This document shows positions 33,016 through 42,455 of a stretch of 64,000 nt of DNA, one piece after another. Made by a program: the position numbers and the translations under genes. The notes under the pieces are model-generated. The model did no database searches. It saw nothing but the letters and a program-made list of their open reading frames with translations, and was not told the DNA's origin. Source of the stretch: an uncultured Collinsella sp. (GTDB taxonomy: Bacteria > Actinomycetota > Coriobacteriia > Coriobacteriales > Coriobacteriaceae); the NCBI GenBank assembly GCA_900757185.1, contig CAAEMX010000008.1, positions 5,553 through 69,552 of the forward strand. The letters run 5' to 3'. Numbering within the stretch: the stretch's first letter is position 1; each line of letters begins with the position of its first letter.

Positions 33016-33849
33016 ATGTCGGTAATTGTTCCCCCCATTAAATGCCAGGGAATTAAAACGAAGCTAGTCCCCTTCATTGAGGAGACAATAAACTGGGATA
33101 AGCAGCAGGGGATATGGTACGAGCCGTTTTTGGGGAGCGGGGTTGTGCTATTTAACGTTTGTCCACAGAGAGCGGTGGTCGGTGATCGCAATCAACACAT
33201 TATTGATTTTTATAGAAGCGTGCAGCGGCATGAAATAACATCAGAGTCTATGCGGGAATACCTTGAACGCGAATCTGTGATGTTGCGTACTGGTGGAGCG
33301 GAATACTACTACGAGGTAAGGGACAGATTCAATACAAGTCATTCACCGTATGACTTTATCTTCTTAAATAGGTCCTGTTTTAACGGCGTTATGCGTTTCA
33401 ATAGGAGCGGGATGTTTAACGTTCCATTTTGCAAGAAGCCCGAGCGTTTTTCCAGGTCGTATATAACTAAGATATGCAATCAGATTGATAGGGTGCAGGC
33501 TGCCATGGAAGGCAAAGACTGGGAGTTCAAATCTTGCGATTGGAAAGAGATTATGCGGGCGCCAAGAAAAGGCGACTGTGTTTATCTCGACCCTCCTTAT
33601 ATCGGCCGCGATACAAATTATGTGGGTGAATGGCCAGAGTCTGAAGCTGTTGCTCTGGCTGATGCTGCTCATGCGACTCAGGCGGATGTCTATCTTTCCA
33701 TGTGGAAAGAGAATAAGTACAGGGTGAATGAGCATATTGAAAACTGTTGGAGTGATTTTGAGTGCTTTGAATTCTCCCATTTTTATCACGTCGGCTCGAA
33801 GCAGAGCTTACGCAATTCAATGATCGAAGCGCTTCTCGTGAAGGCCTAA
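33016..33849 (+). CDS. M.EcoRV-like N6-adenine DNA methyltransferase
   Basis: A 277-residue D12-class (Dam-like) methylase. AdoMet motif FLGSGVVLFNV near residue 37, the family segment FLNRSCFNGVMRFNRSGMFNVPFCKKP near 115-140, and catalytic DPPYIGRD near 190. Its start VPPIKCQGIKTKLVP and end FEFSHFYHVGSKQSLRNSMIEALL are very like M.EcoRV as I remember it. The convergent gene is an EcoRV-like nuclease, so the expected target is GATATC with the first A methylated. GGAGG lies 4 bases before ATG 33016; a TTG one codon earlier is less likely. Confidence 0.9.
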   Translation: MSVIVPPIKCQGIKTKLVPFIEETINWDKQQGIWYEPFLGSGVVLFNVCPQRAVVGDRNQHIIDFYRSVQRHEITSESMREYLERESVMLRTGGAEYYYEVRDRFNTSHSPYDFIFLNRSCFNGVMRFNRSGMFNVPFCKKPERFSRSYITKICNQIDRVQAAMEGKDWEFKSCDWKEIMRAPRKGDCVYLDPPYIGRDTNYVGEWPESEAVALADAAHATQADVYLSMWKENKYRVNEHIENCWSDFECFEFSHFYHVGSKQSLRNSMIEALLVKA

Positions 33850-33973
33850 GAAATAACTCTTACTTGGTTCATGTGCTGGAAATGATGATATAGAAGTAGA
33901 TGGAATAACGTCCCCTAGTCCACCTTTAATCTCGTGTTTCCCTTTCCTTCGTCCACTTTTCTCCTAATAGCCG

Positions 33974-34807
33974 TTACTTTCTGTCGCCCCGGCTGTCGTT
34001 GACGACATCGCCATAGGAGAGAATTCGATCGCGTAGGCTTGAATCAATTTCAATAACGTTTGTTTCGACCCATCTTCTGAATCCCTGAAAGTCGGTGTAA
34101 CTCTTTTCTTTCGCTGTATATTTTGGATAGTTTCGCCAATAAAGTTCGAATGCATCGTTCCCCATCTTTGAAAAAGGCCCTGAACCCTGAGTGAATGGGC
34201 TGATTGAATTCGAGGAAATAGTTCCGATATTTTCGGTATTGCCGCTACCGGTGGTGAAGTCTGAAATGCGGTATTTCTCTTGAATAAAGAATTCAACATT
34301 GCTGTAGGGTTCGGGTATTTCTTTTAATTGGTTAAGGGGGTAGCAGGGACGTGCGCTCTCTATTTCGTCGTTTCGGTCGTAGACGAATCCGATTACGTAG
34401 TGTTTGCAGAACTGATTATAGGGATAGAGGATGTTCTTCCTCCCATCGCGCAGAAAAGATGCATATGATCCAAGTGTAAATTTATATGGAGCAATGCCTC
34501 CTCTCTTTAGGTGCTTTCGATAAGTTGATTTGACATCGACAGCAATTCGATTCCCCTCTTCGTTTTGAGGGGTTAGTACAAAGTCCGGATAGTAGTTTTG
34601 TTTGTCTGGGGTCGTTAGCGTAAACCCGAAGTCGTCGGCAATCTCCTTGAGCAACGGCTCGGTAAGCATCTCGAAAATTCTTCCGAGCAGTTTCGTGTCA
34701 TATCCGATTGGATAGATGGTTTCGTCGCGAAAAGCAAATCCCTTAGCAACCCAATCGACATTATGCTCGGCTACAGTTTTATTGAATTCGCTAATTAAAT
34801 CAAACAT
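33974..34807 (-). CDS. EcoRV-like type II restriction endonuclease
   Basis: A 277-residue nuclease clearly related to R.EcoRV. The active-site pattern is D75 (NYYPDFVL), D91 and K93 (RIAVDVKSTY), one residue off EcoRV's D74/D90/K92. Also alike are IYPIGYDTKLLGRIFEML, KFTLGSYASFLRDGRKNILYP, GSGNTENIGTISS and FELYWRNYP. Expected cut site GATATC, protected by the convergent methylase. ATG 34807 matches the EcoRV N-terminus; an upstream open stretch lacks similarity. The gene is markedly AT-richer than the host core, a sign of transfer. Confidence 0.92.
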   Translation of the reverse strand: MFDLISEFNKTVAEHNVDWVAKGFAFRDETIYPIGYDTKLLGRIFEMLTEPLLKEIADDFGFTLTTPDKQNYYPDFVLTPQNEEGNRIAVDVKSTYRKHLKRGGIAPYKFTLGSYASFLRDGRKNILYPYNQFCKHYVIGFVYDRNDEIESARPCYPLNQLKEIPEPYSNVEFFIQEKYRISDFTTGSGNTENIGTISSNSISPFTQGSGPFSKMGNDAFELYWRNYPKYTAKEKSYTDFQGFRRWVETNVIEIDSSLRDRILSYGDVVNDSRGDRK

Positions 34808-35124
34808 TGTTGTCTCTATTTCAATCGATGCCTGCAGAGAAATATCGATGGGTCGGTTTGCGTTGATTGTAGCTCGCCAATGAATAAAAACAAGGATGCA
34901 TTCGGTCGCCTTCGGCTCTGCTCGAGGTTGCCAATCAAGGTGATTCAAGTTTGCTGCGAGTGCGCCCTAACAGTCATTACGTCGTATACGAGTTGTGCTA
35001 ATCTATTTGTGAACGGCGGAGCCCTTTATGGATGGCTTCGCCGTTCACCGTTAAATAGCGGCACTTTCAATCTCTTGGTCATATCGACTGAGTAAAATGT
35101 TGATTGTTCAGATTGGAGGCGGCT
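34808..35124. other. Divergent gap between restriction gene and WYL regulator
   Basis: 317 bases that must hold promoters for both genes. The only strong structure is the hairpin at 35009-35048. Elsewhere the sequence is AT-rich without a convincing ORF. Confidence 0.45.
35009..35048 (+). terminator. Strong hairpin upstream of the WYL gene
   Basis: 15-bp arms GTGAACGGCGGAGCC / GGCTTCGCCGTTCAC with one G-T pair and a 10-nt loop. It may isolate the WYL-helicase operon from upstream transcription; the following CGTTAAATAG is only weakly U-rich, so an operator or leader role is also possible. Confidence 0.5.
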
Positions 35125-36309
35125 ATGGTTCAACCGAAAATCCAGGGAAATCACCGAGCATATCCAAAGGAGCTGGCGATATATGTCGAGCGTATCCTAT
35201 TGGAGGAAACTGATGCTGGGCTTGGCAAAGGGTTGAGCGTTTCTGACATAATGGCGGAGCTTAAAGCCCGTTATGGCTATGAAGTTAAGCGCGACACAGT
35301 GCAGGGCGTATTGAACGCACTTGTTGATTCTGGATCAAAAAAGCCTTCGCTCTGCAATAATGCGGGCGCCAGTCCGTTAACCGAGATGAATAGTATCGAT
35401 CTCGACAACAGTTGTCTGAATCCGTTCTACACGGTGATTGCAAGTCGATTGGCTTGTAAGGGCGAGCGGCTGACGAATGGCGATGGGGAATCTGCACCTA
35501 AAAATGCGAAGCGCCTGTACAGCATAGAGCGTCAAATTGATAGTGCGCAAATTGAGCATCTGTGCCGTCTCATTGAAGCCTCTACGGGCGTGGGTGGAGC
35601 CGACGTACTTGAGCATGCAGTTCTTCGCCTACTGTGCGGCGAAGAAAGACGGCAGATCGAAGATCGTTTGGCTCAAGAAAATGCTCTGCTCAAAAGCGGC
35701 AGAATTGCAAATATGGAAGCAACGCTTGCAAATTTGAAGTTATTGGAAAAGGCCATTAGCCAAAGGCAGAGAGTCCGCTTTCGAACTTCTGATAAGGGGC
35801 GATTGCATAGTCATACGCCATATCATCTATGTATGCACGATGGCTACTACTACCTGTTTGTGGGCCACAAGGGTGCCGCGAGGTCTTTTGACGCAATTCG
35901 AGTTGATAGCCTGCGGGATATAACCATTGCTGGACCATCGGACGATGCAAAAGGTCATTTTGAGGCGATGGCCGAAGAAGCAAAAAGGTTCTCTTGTGCT
36001 GGCGTGAACAGGATGTTTAGTGACGACATCGTTACGGTTCACGTAAGGTGTCATAACCAAGCAAAGGAGAAGTATCTTTTAGCCGAATTTGCCGGAAACG
36101 ATGGGTTTCGGCGCGAGACACAGGACGGGCATCCAAATCCAGAGTATTCGTTTATGGCGTCGTATGATGGCATGAAAACATGGGCAATGAAGTGGCTCGA
36201 TGTGTTTGAGATACTTCAACCAAAGAAATTGCGCGATGACGTTGTGGACATTATTGGACATAAATGTATCTATGTGAGTGCGAGGACTGATTCAAATGAC
36301 CCCTGCTGA
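35125..36309 (+). CDS. WYL-domain transcriptional regulator
   Basis: A 394-residue regulator. N-terminal helix-turn-helix (GLSVSDIMAELKARYGYEVKRDTVQGVLNALVD, residues ~37-75), a central helical part, then a WYL domain around 215-285 with QRVRFRTSDKGRLHSHTPYHLCMHDGYYYLFVGHKG and AIRVDSLRDITI, and a C-terminal beta extension. WYL regulators of the BrxR/CapW type repress phage-defence operons. The 3' end overlaps the helicase gene by 14 bases, so it most likely controls that gene. GGAGG stands 5 bases before ATG 35125; TTG 35104 is less likely. Confidence 0.88.
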   Translation: MVQPKIQGNHRAYPKELAIYVERILLEETDAGLGKGLSVSDIMAELKARYGYEVKRDTVQGVLNALVDSGSKKPSLCNNAGASPLTEMNSIDLDNSCLNPFYTVIASRLACKGERLTNGDGESAPKNAKRLYSIERQIDSAQIEHLCRLIEASTGVGGADVLEHAVLRLLCGEERRQIEDRLAQENALLKSGRIANMEATLANLKLLEKAISQRQRVRFRTSDKGRLHSHTPYHLCMHDGYYYLFVGHKGAARSFDAIRVDSLRDITIAGPSDDAKGHFEAMAEEAKRFSCAGVNRMFSDDIVTVHVRCHNQAKEKYLLAEFAGNDGFRRETQDGHPNPEYSFMASYDGMKTWAMKWLDVFEILQPKKLRDDVVDIIGHKCIYVSARTDSNDPC

Positions 36310-39300
36310 GAAAAAGCAAGCAATTGGCGATGCGTTAGATTACTGGTATTTGCTTGATTTTTTGAGCCAAGGCGACCAACCCGAAGAGAAAAAGGACCCG
36401 CCTAGGCCCAGAAAAGGAATGCTTGATGACTGCTTTGTCCCTGAAGAGCGGGACGACCAGGAGCTAAGGACGCCTTCTGAAGAAGCGAGAGAGCGTACGG
36501 ATAGTGTCACAAACGGCGAAAACTGGCCGATCTCAACGATTTATTGTCACCTGGGCTCCGTTCCACGCGAAGCGGTCATGACTTATCTTGCAGAAAAACC
36601 GGGGAATGAAATCGAAAAAGAGGATGAGTGCATGACGGTTGCACTATTAGGTGTGAGTCCTGATGGTCAATTTGTCAGCTTCGAGTTGTCCTCCTTATTT
36701 TGGTGGTTGAAGAGGAACGTCGGGAATAGCCTAAATGCCATCGGTAGCTTTGAGAAAGAGCAGGACGATATTTGCAAGAAGCTCAATCAAGAACTCGTTG
36801 GAACAAAGCTGACATATGGTGTCATTAGGGGCATTGTCAATAGTTGCGTCCGGCCAATGATTAAGGGGATAGCCAGCTGCCTTCCCGACGGTGACGGGGC
36901 TAAACGTATCAGCGAGTGGTGTTCAAGGCTGCTTGTCGAATATAGAGCAATGAAGCCAAAGGACAGCGGGGACGATGCGTGTCCAACGTTCGACCAATCA
37001 CTCTGTCACTCATTTTTCGCAAAAGACATTTCCATGATAAATGAGCTGTGCAACAAGTCAGGGTCTTTCGACGATCTTCGTGAGGGATCGCTGTCTCTTG
37101 TCGCCGCATACCTTGAAGGTGGCTTGAGGAATGAATCTGCCTGCGGAGAGATCGATCTTCTGGACGGCGAAGACGATGAAGATCTGGCTGATCGTGCAGA
37201 CTTCTTTTCTGAAGTGTTGGGAGCCGGCGCTACACCTATCGGTCGCTGGCCGAGTAAATACTCCTTGAGTTTGATGCAACAAGTGGCGGTAAATCTTGCG
37301 GTTGGTCGTGGCGGTTCGACACGCAAATACCCGGCAAACGACGTTATGTCGGTTAACGGTCCTCCGGGCACGGGAAAAACAACCCTGCTCAAGGATATCG
37401 TTGCGGCTAACGTTGTCGAAAAAGCCCGTCTGCTGTGCGAATATGACAAGCCCGATGACGCCTTCGAAGAGGTAGAACTTAGCAAACGGTATCTCAAGTA
37501 CGCCAAGAATCCTTATCGCTTCAAAGAGGGCAGAACGGGAGATGCGATAAAAAGTCTCAGCATCTTGGTCTGCTCGACAAACAATGCAGCAGTTGAGAAC
37601 ATCGCCAAAGAGCTTCCTGATGGGAAGGCCTTTTTGGAGGGTATTGACGAATCTGAGAAAAAGGAGTTTCTAGAGTCAGATTTGTCCAACATTGTTTGGG
37701 GAAAGAAAAACGAGCAGAAACCGGTGGATGATCTCTATTTCTCTTCGGCGCTCGTTGACAATAAAGGCAATCTTCGCGACCCTGCGCATCCTGGGCTTAT
37801 GGTTGCGGCATGTCTGGGAAACCGTAGGAATATTAATAACTTCAGAGATTGCGAGCTTTCTTCGCTGCAGTTTAACGGCGGGCTGGGAAAGGGCGGACGG
37901 TTTTCTGAGGCGAAGAAGCTGTTTCTTGCTCAATACAAAAAGATAACCGATCGATTCAACAGAATGGAGGAGCAAGCAGCCGGGGAGCGCGAACTTCTGA
38001 ACCGCAAGAAGCATTTGTCCCAATTGAATTGTAGGTGTCAAAAGGACGAGCGAGAGATAGTTGAAGAACTGACAACCGAAACGGTATGTCTGTCTCGTCC
38101 TTTTGAAGGCAGTTCCGCAGGTGATGTCCGGAAATATCTTGATGACATTGCGAAGGATACTGCTGATTATGAGGCGAGAAGGAATAGGCTTGAAGCAGAA
38201 TTGCGCGATGCGGAAGAAAAGGCCAGTGGGCTGATCGGGAGCATCTTCAATAGGGGCCGTTTGTCCGATAGCCGCGAGAAGCTCGATTCCTTTATGCTGC
38301 AAACCGCACCGGACCAGAGGCTTGTTGCGCTGCGTACGAAATTCGAGAACAAATACGAAAAACTAGAGAATGAAAAGAAGGAACTATCCTCTTTGTGGGT
38401 GAAGATCCAAGGTCAAAAGCGCAACAGAGTTGATGGTGCTGAATCTGTTGAGACGATTAATGGGCATTTTGTCGAGTGCATCTCAAAGGGGGATAGCGAA
38501 AGCCGAAAAAAGACTCATCTATATAATCCATCCGATGACCCTGACCTAAAAAAGGACCGCAACCTGCTATTTCTCTATGCATTGCAGGTGACACGCGAGT
38601 TCATCCTTGAATCAAAATGTATGCGGAATAACATTGCGCTTCTACGAACATACTGGGGAGCCAAAGACAAGGGCGTCGATTCTGGTAAAAAGGAGTTAAT
38701 AGAGTTCACGCAAGCCGATAGAAGGAGTATGGCCCCTGCGCTCTTTCAGACGCTCAGTTTGCTTACCCCAGTGATTTCTTCCACGTTTGCGTCGATTGGC
38801 CGCATGTTTGAGGACATTCAGATTGGGAAAGACCCTTTATTTGGCCTGCTGATAATAGATGAGGCGGGACAGGCGGTGCCGTATGCTGCTTTGGGCGCCC
38901 TTGCTCGCAGTCGACGTGCAATGATTGTCGGTGACCCCTCTCAGATTGAGCCTGTGATCACAGGGGATGTTAAGGAGCTCCGCGCTGTCCTCGGTAAAAA
39001 AGTATTACTACCTTATAAGGGGGATATGGCTTCGGTCCAGCGACTTGCCGACGCCGTTAACCCCTATGGCCACCTGCGCAGCAACGGCGAGGATGATCAA
39101 TGGATTGGCTGCCCGCTTGTGGTTCACCGTCGCTGCATATCACCCATGTTCGATATCTCAAATGAGATCTCGTATCAGGGCTCCATGCTTAACGAGACGG
39201 CTAGCCCAAAAAAGGATCTCGCTGACAGCTTTTATCTAAAGTCCTCACAGTGGATCAATGTTACGGGATTTGAACGTGGCAATCGCGATCATTATGTTGA

Positions 39301-40921
39301 TGCCCAGGGCGATAGAGTGTTCGAGATTGTCAAGGACGCTTTTGATAAGGCCGTAGCTACGGCTGAGAAAAAAGCTTGCGAATCGGGCAAGTCCGAGGGA
39401 ATTGTTATTCCAAGTCTCTATATTATTTCTCCGTTTAAAACCGTTGTCAGGGGGCTTCAGGACCGGCTGTTAAGTGCTAGGACTGAAGTGGCTGACAAAG
39501 ATGCATGGCAATATTTCGCAAAGCATAATATTGGTACGGTTCATACGTTCCAAGGTAAAGAAGCCCATCAAGTGGTATTTGTCTTGGGGTGTGATACAAG
39601 GCGCAGTTGTGAGGGCGCAATCAAGTTTGTAAACCCAAATATCGTGAATGTTGCGGCAAGCCGAGCCAAGTATCGCCTCTACGTAATTGCCGACTATGCA
39701 GCGTGGAAGATTAACGAGAACGTTGCAACGATGAAGCGCATTCTCGATACGGCATGGGTTGTGCATTGGGAAAATTACCAGAAAACCGGCGCTATTGAGG
39801 AACTCAATGCAGCCAAGGATATGCTGCCGCGAGGAGAATCTCTTCCAAGGGAGACAGCTGGCGCGGACGAGGAACATATCAATGAAGACGACAAGAAAGA
39901 TGACAATAAAGATGTTTGGTGCCCTGATGTAAACACCGATTCCTATTTGGACAACGTGGGCGAAGCGTTCAAAAGCTTTAATCTGGATGCAGAAGACTGT
40001 CGAATCATAGGCTTTTCTTCGCGCGAAGCTCTTCAAAGCGCATTCGCTGATTGCGAGTGCGACCAAAATGGCAAAAATAGGGTGCTTGAGAATATCGAGC
40101 AGGGGCTTCTTCTGTGCAAGATATTTGGCATTGGCAGTGTTGGCACCGATAGCGATTCAGATTGCGCATTTTGCCTGCTAATGTTCTGCCGTGCGGCGGA
40201 GAGATACTTGCGTTTGAAATTGCTGCCGACCTTGAAGGCCATTGCTCCCGATTATGTTGTTGCAAGAAAGCCACTCAAGGAGCTTGAGGGCCTTAACCTC
40301 GGTCAATACAAAAGGTTAATTGAAAAAAAGAGTGAGCTACTGGCATCCTCTGTTCGAGTTGAAAATGCTGAATTGACGCAGGCGTCAAAGGGGGACTGGT
40401 GGAGGACACTCGGCGAAACACTGGGTCGATTTACTGAATTTCGTAATAGCGCCTGTCACACCGACCGAAAAGAGATGGTTAGCGCGGGCGAGGTCTGGCT
40501 GGCGCTTCGATGCCTTTTCGTTGCTTTTCAGCTTGATGAATCTGGTCATAAGAGTGTGGAAATCATGCGAGAGGGTATTGCTTACGAAGCGGCTTTTGCG
40601 GGGGCCGAGCGTTTGCCGGTCTGTTACTCAATGGATCAGGCAAGCGCTAAGGGCTATGCCTCGATTTCGAAAATACTGAGAGAGGGTGGCTCAGGGATTA
40701 GGGCTGAAGATGCCAACACTATTCTGATGGAACAAGGGTATCTGCGACTTTTCGATGAAGGCGAAGAGAGCGTACAACAATGCAAAGTTCCGTCCGCTAA
40801 AGGCTTGGGGCTGGGCGCAGTCTTTGTGTGCGGAGAAAAGAACGGCGACGTATTCTACTACGCGCAGTATCCCCTGGCGAAAGCCAAAGAGATATGCGAC
40901 CTATTTGAATCTAAGTCGTAA
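36296..40921 (+). CDS. Large SF1 helicase with C-terminal HEPN-like motif
   Basis: A 1541-residue protein. N-terminal region ~1-340 unrecognised; superfamily 1 UPF1/DNA2-like helicase core: Walker A GPPGTGKT at 355-362, a coiled-coil insert ~560-720 (KHLSQLNCRCQKDEREIVEEL), Walker B IIDEAGQAVP with D855-E856, motif III VGDPSQIEPV, and late motifs TVHTFQGKEAHQVVFVLG and NVAASRAKYRLYVIAD. After an acidic linker (~1195-1220) comes a helical C-terminal part with EFRNSACHTDRK: R1383 and H1388 form RxxxxH, the catalytic signature of HEPN RNases. The last ~90 residues look like a winged helix. Overlap with the WYL gene suggests a regulated defence effector. ATG 36296 preferred over GTG 36278. Confidence 0.85.
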   Translation: MTPAEKKQAIGDALDYWYLLDFLSQGDQPEEKKDPPRPRKGMLDDCFVPEERDDQELRTPSEEARERTDSVTNGENWPISTIYCHLGSVPREAVMTYLAEKPGNEIEKEDECMTVALLGVSPDGQFVSFELSSLFWWLKRNVGNSLNAIGSFEKEQDDICKKLNQELVGTKLTYGVIRGIVNSCVRPMIKGIASCLPDGDGAKRISEWCSRLLVEYRAMKPKDSGDDACPTFDQSLCHSFFAKDISMINELCNKSGSFDDLREGSLSLVAAYLEGGLRNESACGEIDLLDGEDDEDLADRADFFSEVLGAGATPIGRWPSKYSLSLMQQVAVNLAVGRGGSTRKYPANDVMSVNGPPGTGKTTLLKDIVAANVVEKARLLCEYDKPDDAFEEVELSKRYLKYAKNPYRFKEGRTGDAIKSLSILVCSTNNAAVENIAKELPDGKAFLEGIDESEKKEFLESDLSNIVWGKKNEQKPVDDLYFSSALVDNKGNLRDPAHPGLMVAACLGNRRNINNFRDCELSSLQFNGGLGKGGRFSEAKKLFLAQYKKITDRFNRMEEQAAGERELLNRKKHLSQLNCRCQKDEREIVEELTTETVCLSRPFEGSSAGDVRKYLDDIAKDTADYEARRNRLEAELRDAEEKASGLIGSIFNRGRLSDSREKLDSFMLQTAPDQRLVALRTKFENKYEKLENEKKELSSLWVKIQGQKRNRVDGAESVETINGHFVECISKGDSESRKKTHLYNPSDDPDLKKDRNLLFLYALQVTREFILESKCMRNNIALLRTYWGAKDKGVDSGKKELIEFTQADRRSMAPALFQTLSLLTPVISSTFASIGRMFEDIQIGKDPLFGLLIIDEAGQAVPYAALGALARSRRAMIVGDPSQIEPVITGDVKELRAVLGKKVLLPYKGDMASVQRLADAVNPYGHLRSNGEDDQWIGCPLVVHRRCISPMFDISNEISYQGSMLNETASPKKDLADSFYLKSSQWINVTGFERGNRDHYVDAQGDRVFEIVKDAFDKAVATAEKKACESGKSEGIVIPSLYIISPFKTVVRGLQDRLLSARTEVADKDAWQYFAKHNIGTVHTFQGKEAHQVVFVLGCDTRRSCEGAIKFVNPNIVNVAASRAKYRLYVIADYAAWKINENVATMKRILDTAWVVHWENYQKTGAIEELNAAKDMLPRGESLPRETAGADEEHINEDDKKDDNKDVWCPDVNTDSYLDNVGEAFKSFNLDAEDCRIIGFSSREALQSAFADCECDQNGKNRVLENIEQGLLLCKIFGIGSVGTDSDSDCAFCLLMFCRAAERYLRLKLLPTLKAIAPDYVVARKPLKELEGLNLGQYKRLIEKKSELLASSVRVENAELTQASKGDWWRTLGETLGRFTEFRNSACHTDRKEMVSAGEVWLALRCLFVAFQLDESGHKSVEIMREGIAYEAAFAGAERLPVCYSMDQASAKGYASISKILREGGSGIRAEDANTILMEQGYLRLFDEGEESVQQCKVPSAKGLGLGAVFVCGEKNGDVFYYAQYPLAKAKEICDLFESKS

Positions 40922-40953
40922 TTTGGCCCAAGGCTAAGTGCGCTTTATGGTTT

Positions 40954-40999
40954 AACCCGCAATCTACCGCTATATAGCGGTAGATTGCGGGTTGCTTTT
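40954..40999 (+). terminator. Perfect 40-base palindromic terminator
   Basis: Bases 40954-40993 form a perfect palindrome with 20-base arms (outer ends AACCCGCAATC and GATTGCGGGTT, centre CTATATAG), followed by GCTTTTTAT. It ends the WYL-helicase operon. Confidence 0.92.
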
Positions 41000-41051
41000 T
41001 ATCTCTTTTCACTATTCTGCAGGTGTCAGTTGTTCGAAGGGAGATTCAAAG

Positions 41052-41357
41052 ATGCTTGAGTCCGATTGTATTTATATTTGCGACGAGTCGAGTGAGGCGG
41101 ATCTCACGTGCACGCTTTTGCAGATGAGGCAGATAGTTGACGAGGCAATTGATCTTGCCTATGAGCTCGAGGACTCCTCTGTTGCTTACAAGGGAGTTGT
41201 TGACGGCTTGTTGGCCACGTGGGAGTCGTTGTGCTACCGCAATGCCGCTGTCCATGAGCTTATTCAATCTGTTCTGCTTGAGCGTAATGAGATCCTGCGA
41301 TTTGATGAATTACAGATGCGTAATGATGAAGTACCCGAGCGGCCAATATGCCGATAG
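41052..41357 (+). CDS. Small acidic protein, unknown
   Basis: A 101-residue, mostly helical, acidic protein (LQMRQIVDEAIDLAYELEDSSVAYKGVVDGLLATWESL). No domain recognised. GAAGGGAG lies upstream of ATG 41052; an earlier in-frame ATG at 40992 falls in the terminator. It is the first gene after the helicase operon terminator and could be a new transcription unit with 41460. Confidence 0.65.
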   Translation: MLESDCIYICDESSEADLTCTLLQMRQIVDEAIDLAYELEDSSVAYKGVVDGLLATWESLCYRNAAVHELIQSVLLERNEILRFDELQMRNDEVPERPICR

Positions 41358-41459
41358 CAACGTTTGTTTGTCTCTGAGGGCAACAGTCTTGTTCAATCCC
41401 TCGAAGACAGTGTTTTCTTACATTAGCTTGCGAACGTAGCCTTCTTTGAAAGGAAGATC

Positions 41460-42284
41460 ATGAACACTTCTATCCAAATTTCGGCCAGCACCGTTGAAGC
41501 TTCACCCCGCACCGCCAAGGGCGAGGTCGTCAAGCTCGTGCAGGGCGCACCGCTTATTGTCGTTGCTGCGGTTGCCGTTGCCGGCATCGCCTCCGTCGCC
41601 GCTCCGTTTTGTGTTTGGAAGGGCGAGGTCGCGCTGTTTCTGAACGAGTCGTTCCACACCAACTGCTCAGTTTCTGCGATCGCGGAGTACGCGTCAGCGG
41701 CACCCGGGTCCGATTGGGCGTCGCTGCTCGTGGCCGTGCTCATCGCGGTCTACCCTGCCTACCATGCCGTCTGGCGCGTTCGCGAGGGGTTTGGGCTCAG
41801 CTGCAAAGCTCCGGTGTTCAGCAGGCGCGTGTCGCGCTCTCTTGCCGCGGTAAGCGCCTGCCTGCTGCTGGCGATGCTGTTCATGGGCTATGGAACGAGT
41901 TGGCTCATCAACGGCAGCGCGATGGGTGACCAGAACCTTGTTGAGTCGGGGCACAATGTATGGACCGTTTCCATCATGATCATGCTGGGCTGCGCCCTGA
42001 TGTGCCTGTTCAAGTGGTTCCTTGCCAAGGGCCCTGGCCGTAATTTCGGCAGCGGCTTTGCCGTCGAGCTTGTCCGCCTTGCCGACGTCCTGCTGAAGCG
42101 CGCGAGCTCGAACCTGGTGTTGTGCTACGTGGCCGAGCTGCTTGCCTGCCTGCTGGCGCTGGCCTTCATTGCCGTGGCCTATGTCGTCGCGAGCGTGGCC
42201 ATCGCGCTTGCGTTCGCGGCCGTAGCCTTGGTGGTGTGCCTTGCCGGGATTCCCATTATCCTTGCTGCCTCGTGGCGCAGGTAG
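41460..42284 (+). CDS. Polytopic membrane protein, unknown
   Basis: A 274-residue protein with about five membrane segments: IVVAAVAVAGIASVAAPF (~33-50), LLVAVLIAVYPAYHAVW (~88), LAAVSACLLLAMLFMGY (~128), VSIMIMLGCALMCLFKWF (~165) and a long C-terminal hydrophobic pair VLCYVAELLACLLALAFIAVAYVV / AIALAFAAVALVVCLAGIPIILA (~222-270). Function not recognised. Its general design resembles the membrane protein at 45058. GAAAGGAAGATC precedes the ATG. Confidence 0.75.
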   Translation: MNTSIQISASTVEASPRTAKGEVVKLVQGAPLIVVAAVAVAGIASVAAPFCVWKGEVALFLNESFHTNCSVSAIAEYASAAPGSDWASLLVAVLIAVYPAYHAVWRVREGFGLSCKAPVFSRRVSRSLAAVSACLLLAMLFMGYGTSWLINGSAMGDQNLVESGHNVWTVSIMIMLGCALMCLFKWFLAKGPGRNFGSGFAVELVRLADVLLKRASSNLVLCYVAELLACLLALAFIAVAYVVASVAIALAFAAVALVVCLAGIPIILAASWRR

Positions 42285-42312
42285 CGGGGCGATCATGCGA
42301 GTTCTTATCGCA

Positions 42313-42353
42313 GCGTGAGAAGAACTTGCAGAAATCGCAAGTTCTTTTCACGC
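42313..42353. repeat. 17-bp inverted repeat with 7-nt loop
   Basis: GCGTGAGAAGAACTTGC and GCAAGTTCTTTTCACGC pair with one mismatch around AGAAATC. A partial third copy of AACTTGCAGA follows at about 42366. It lies between two island genes and could end transcription of 41460 or be a dispersed element. Confidence 0.7.
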
Positions 42354-42455
42354 GATGAGAAAAACTTGCAGATTGGCGCGAGGACGACGTCCCTCCGCGC
42401 GAGCGCGGTTTCGATATTGGTCATTAATGTGTCCGAACGATTGATTGGAGACAAA

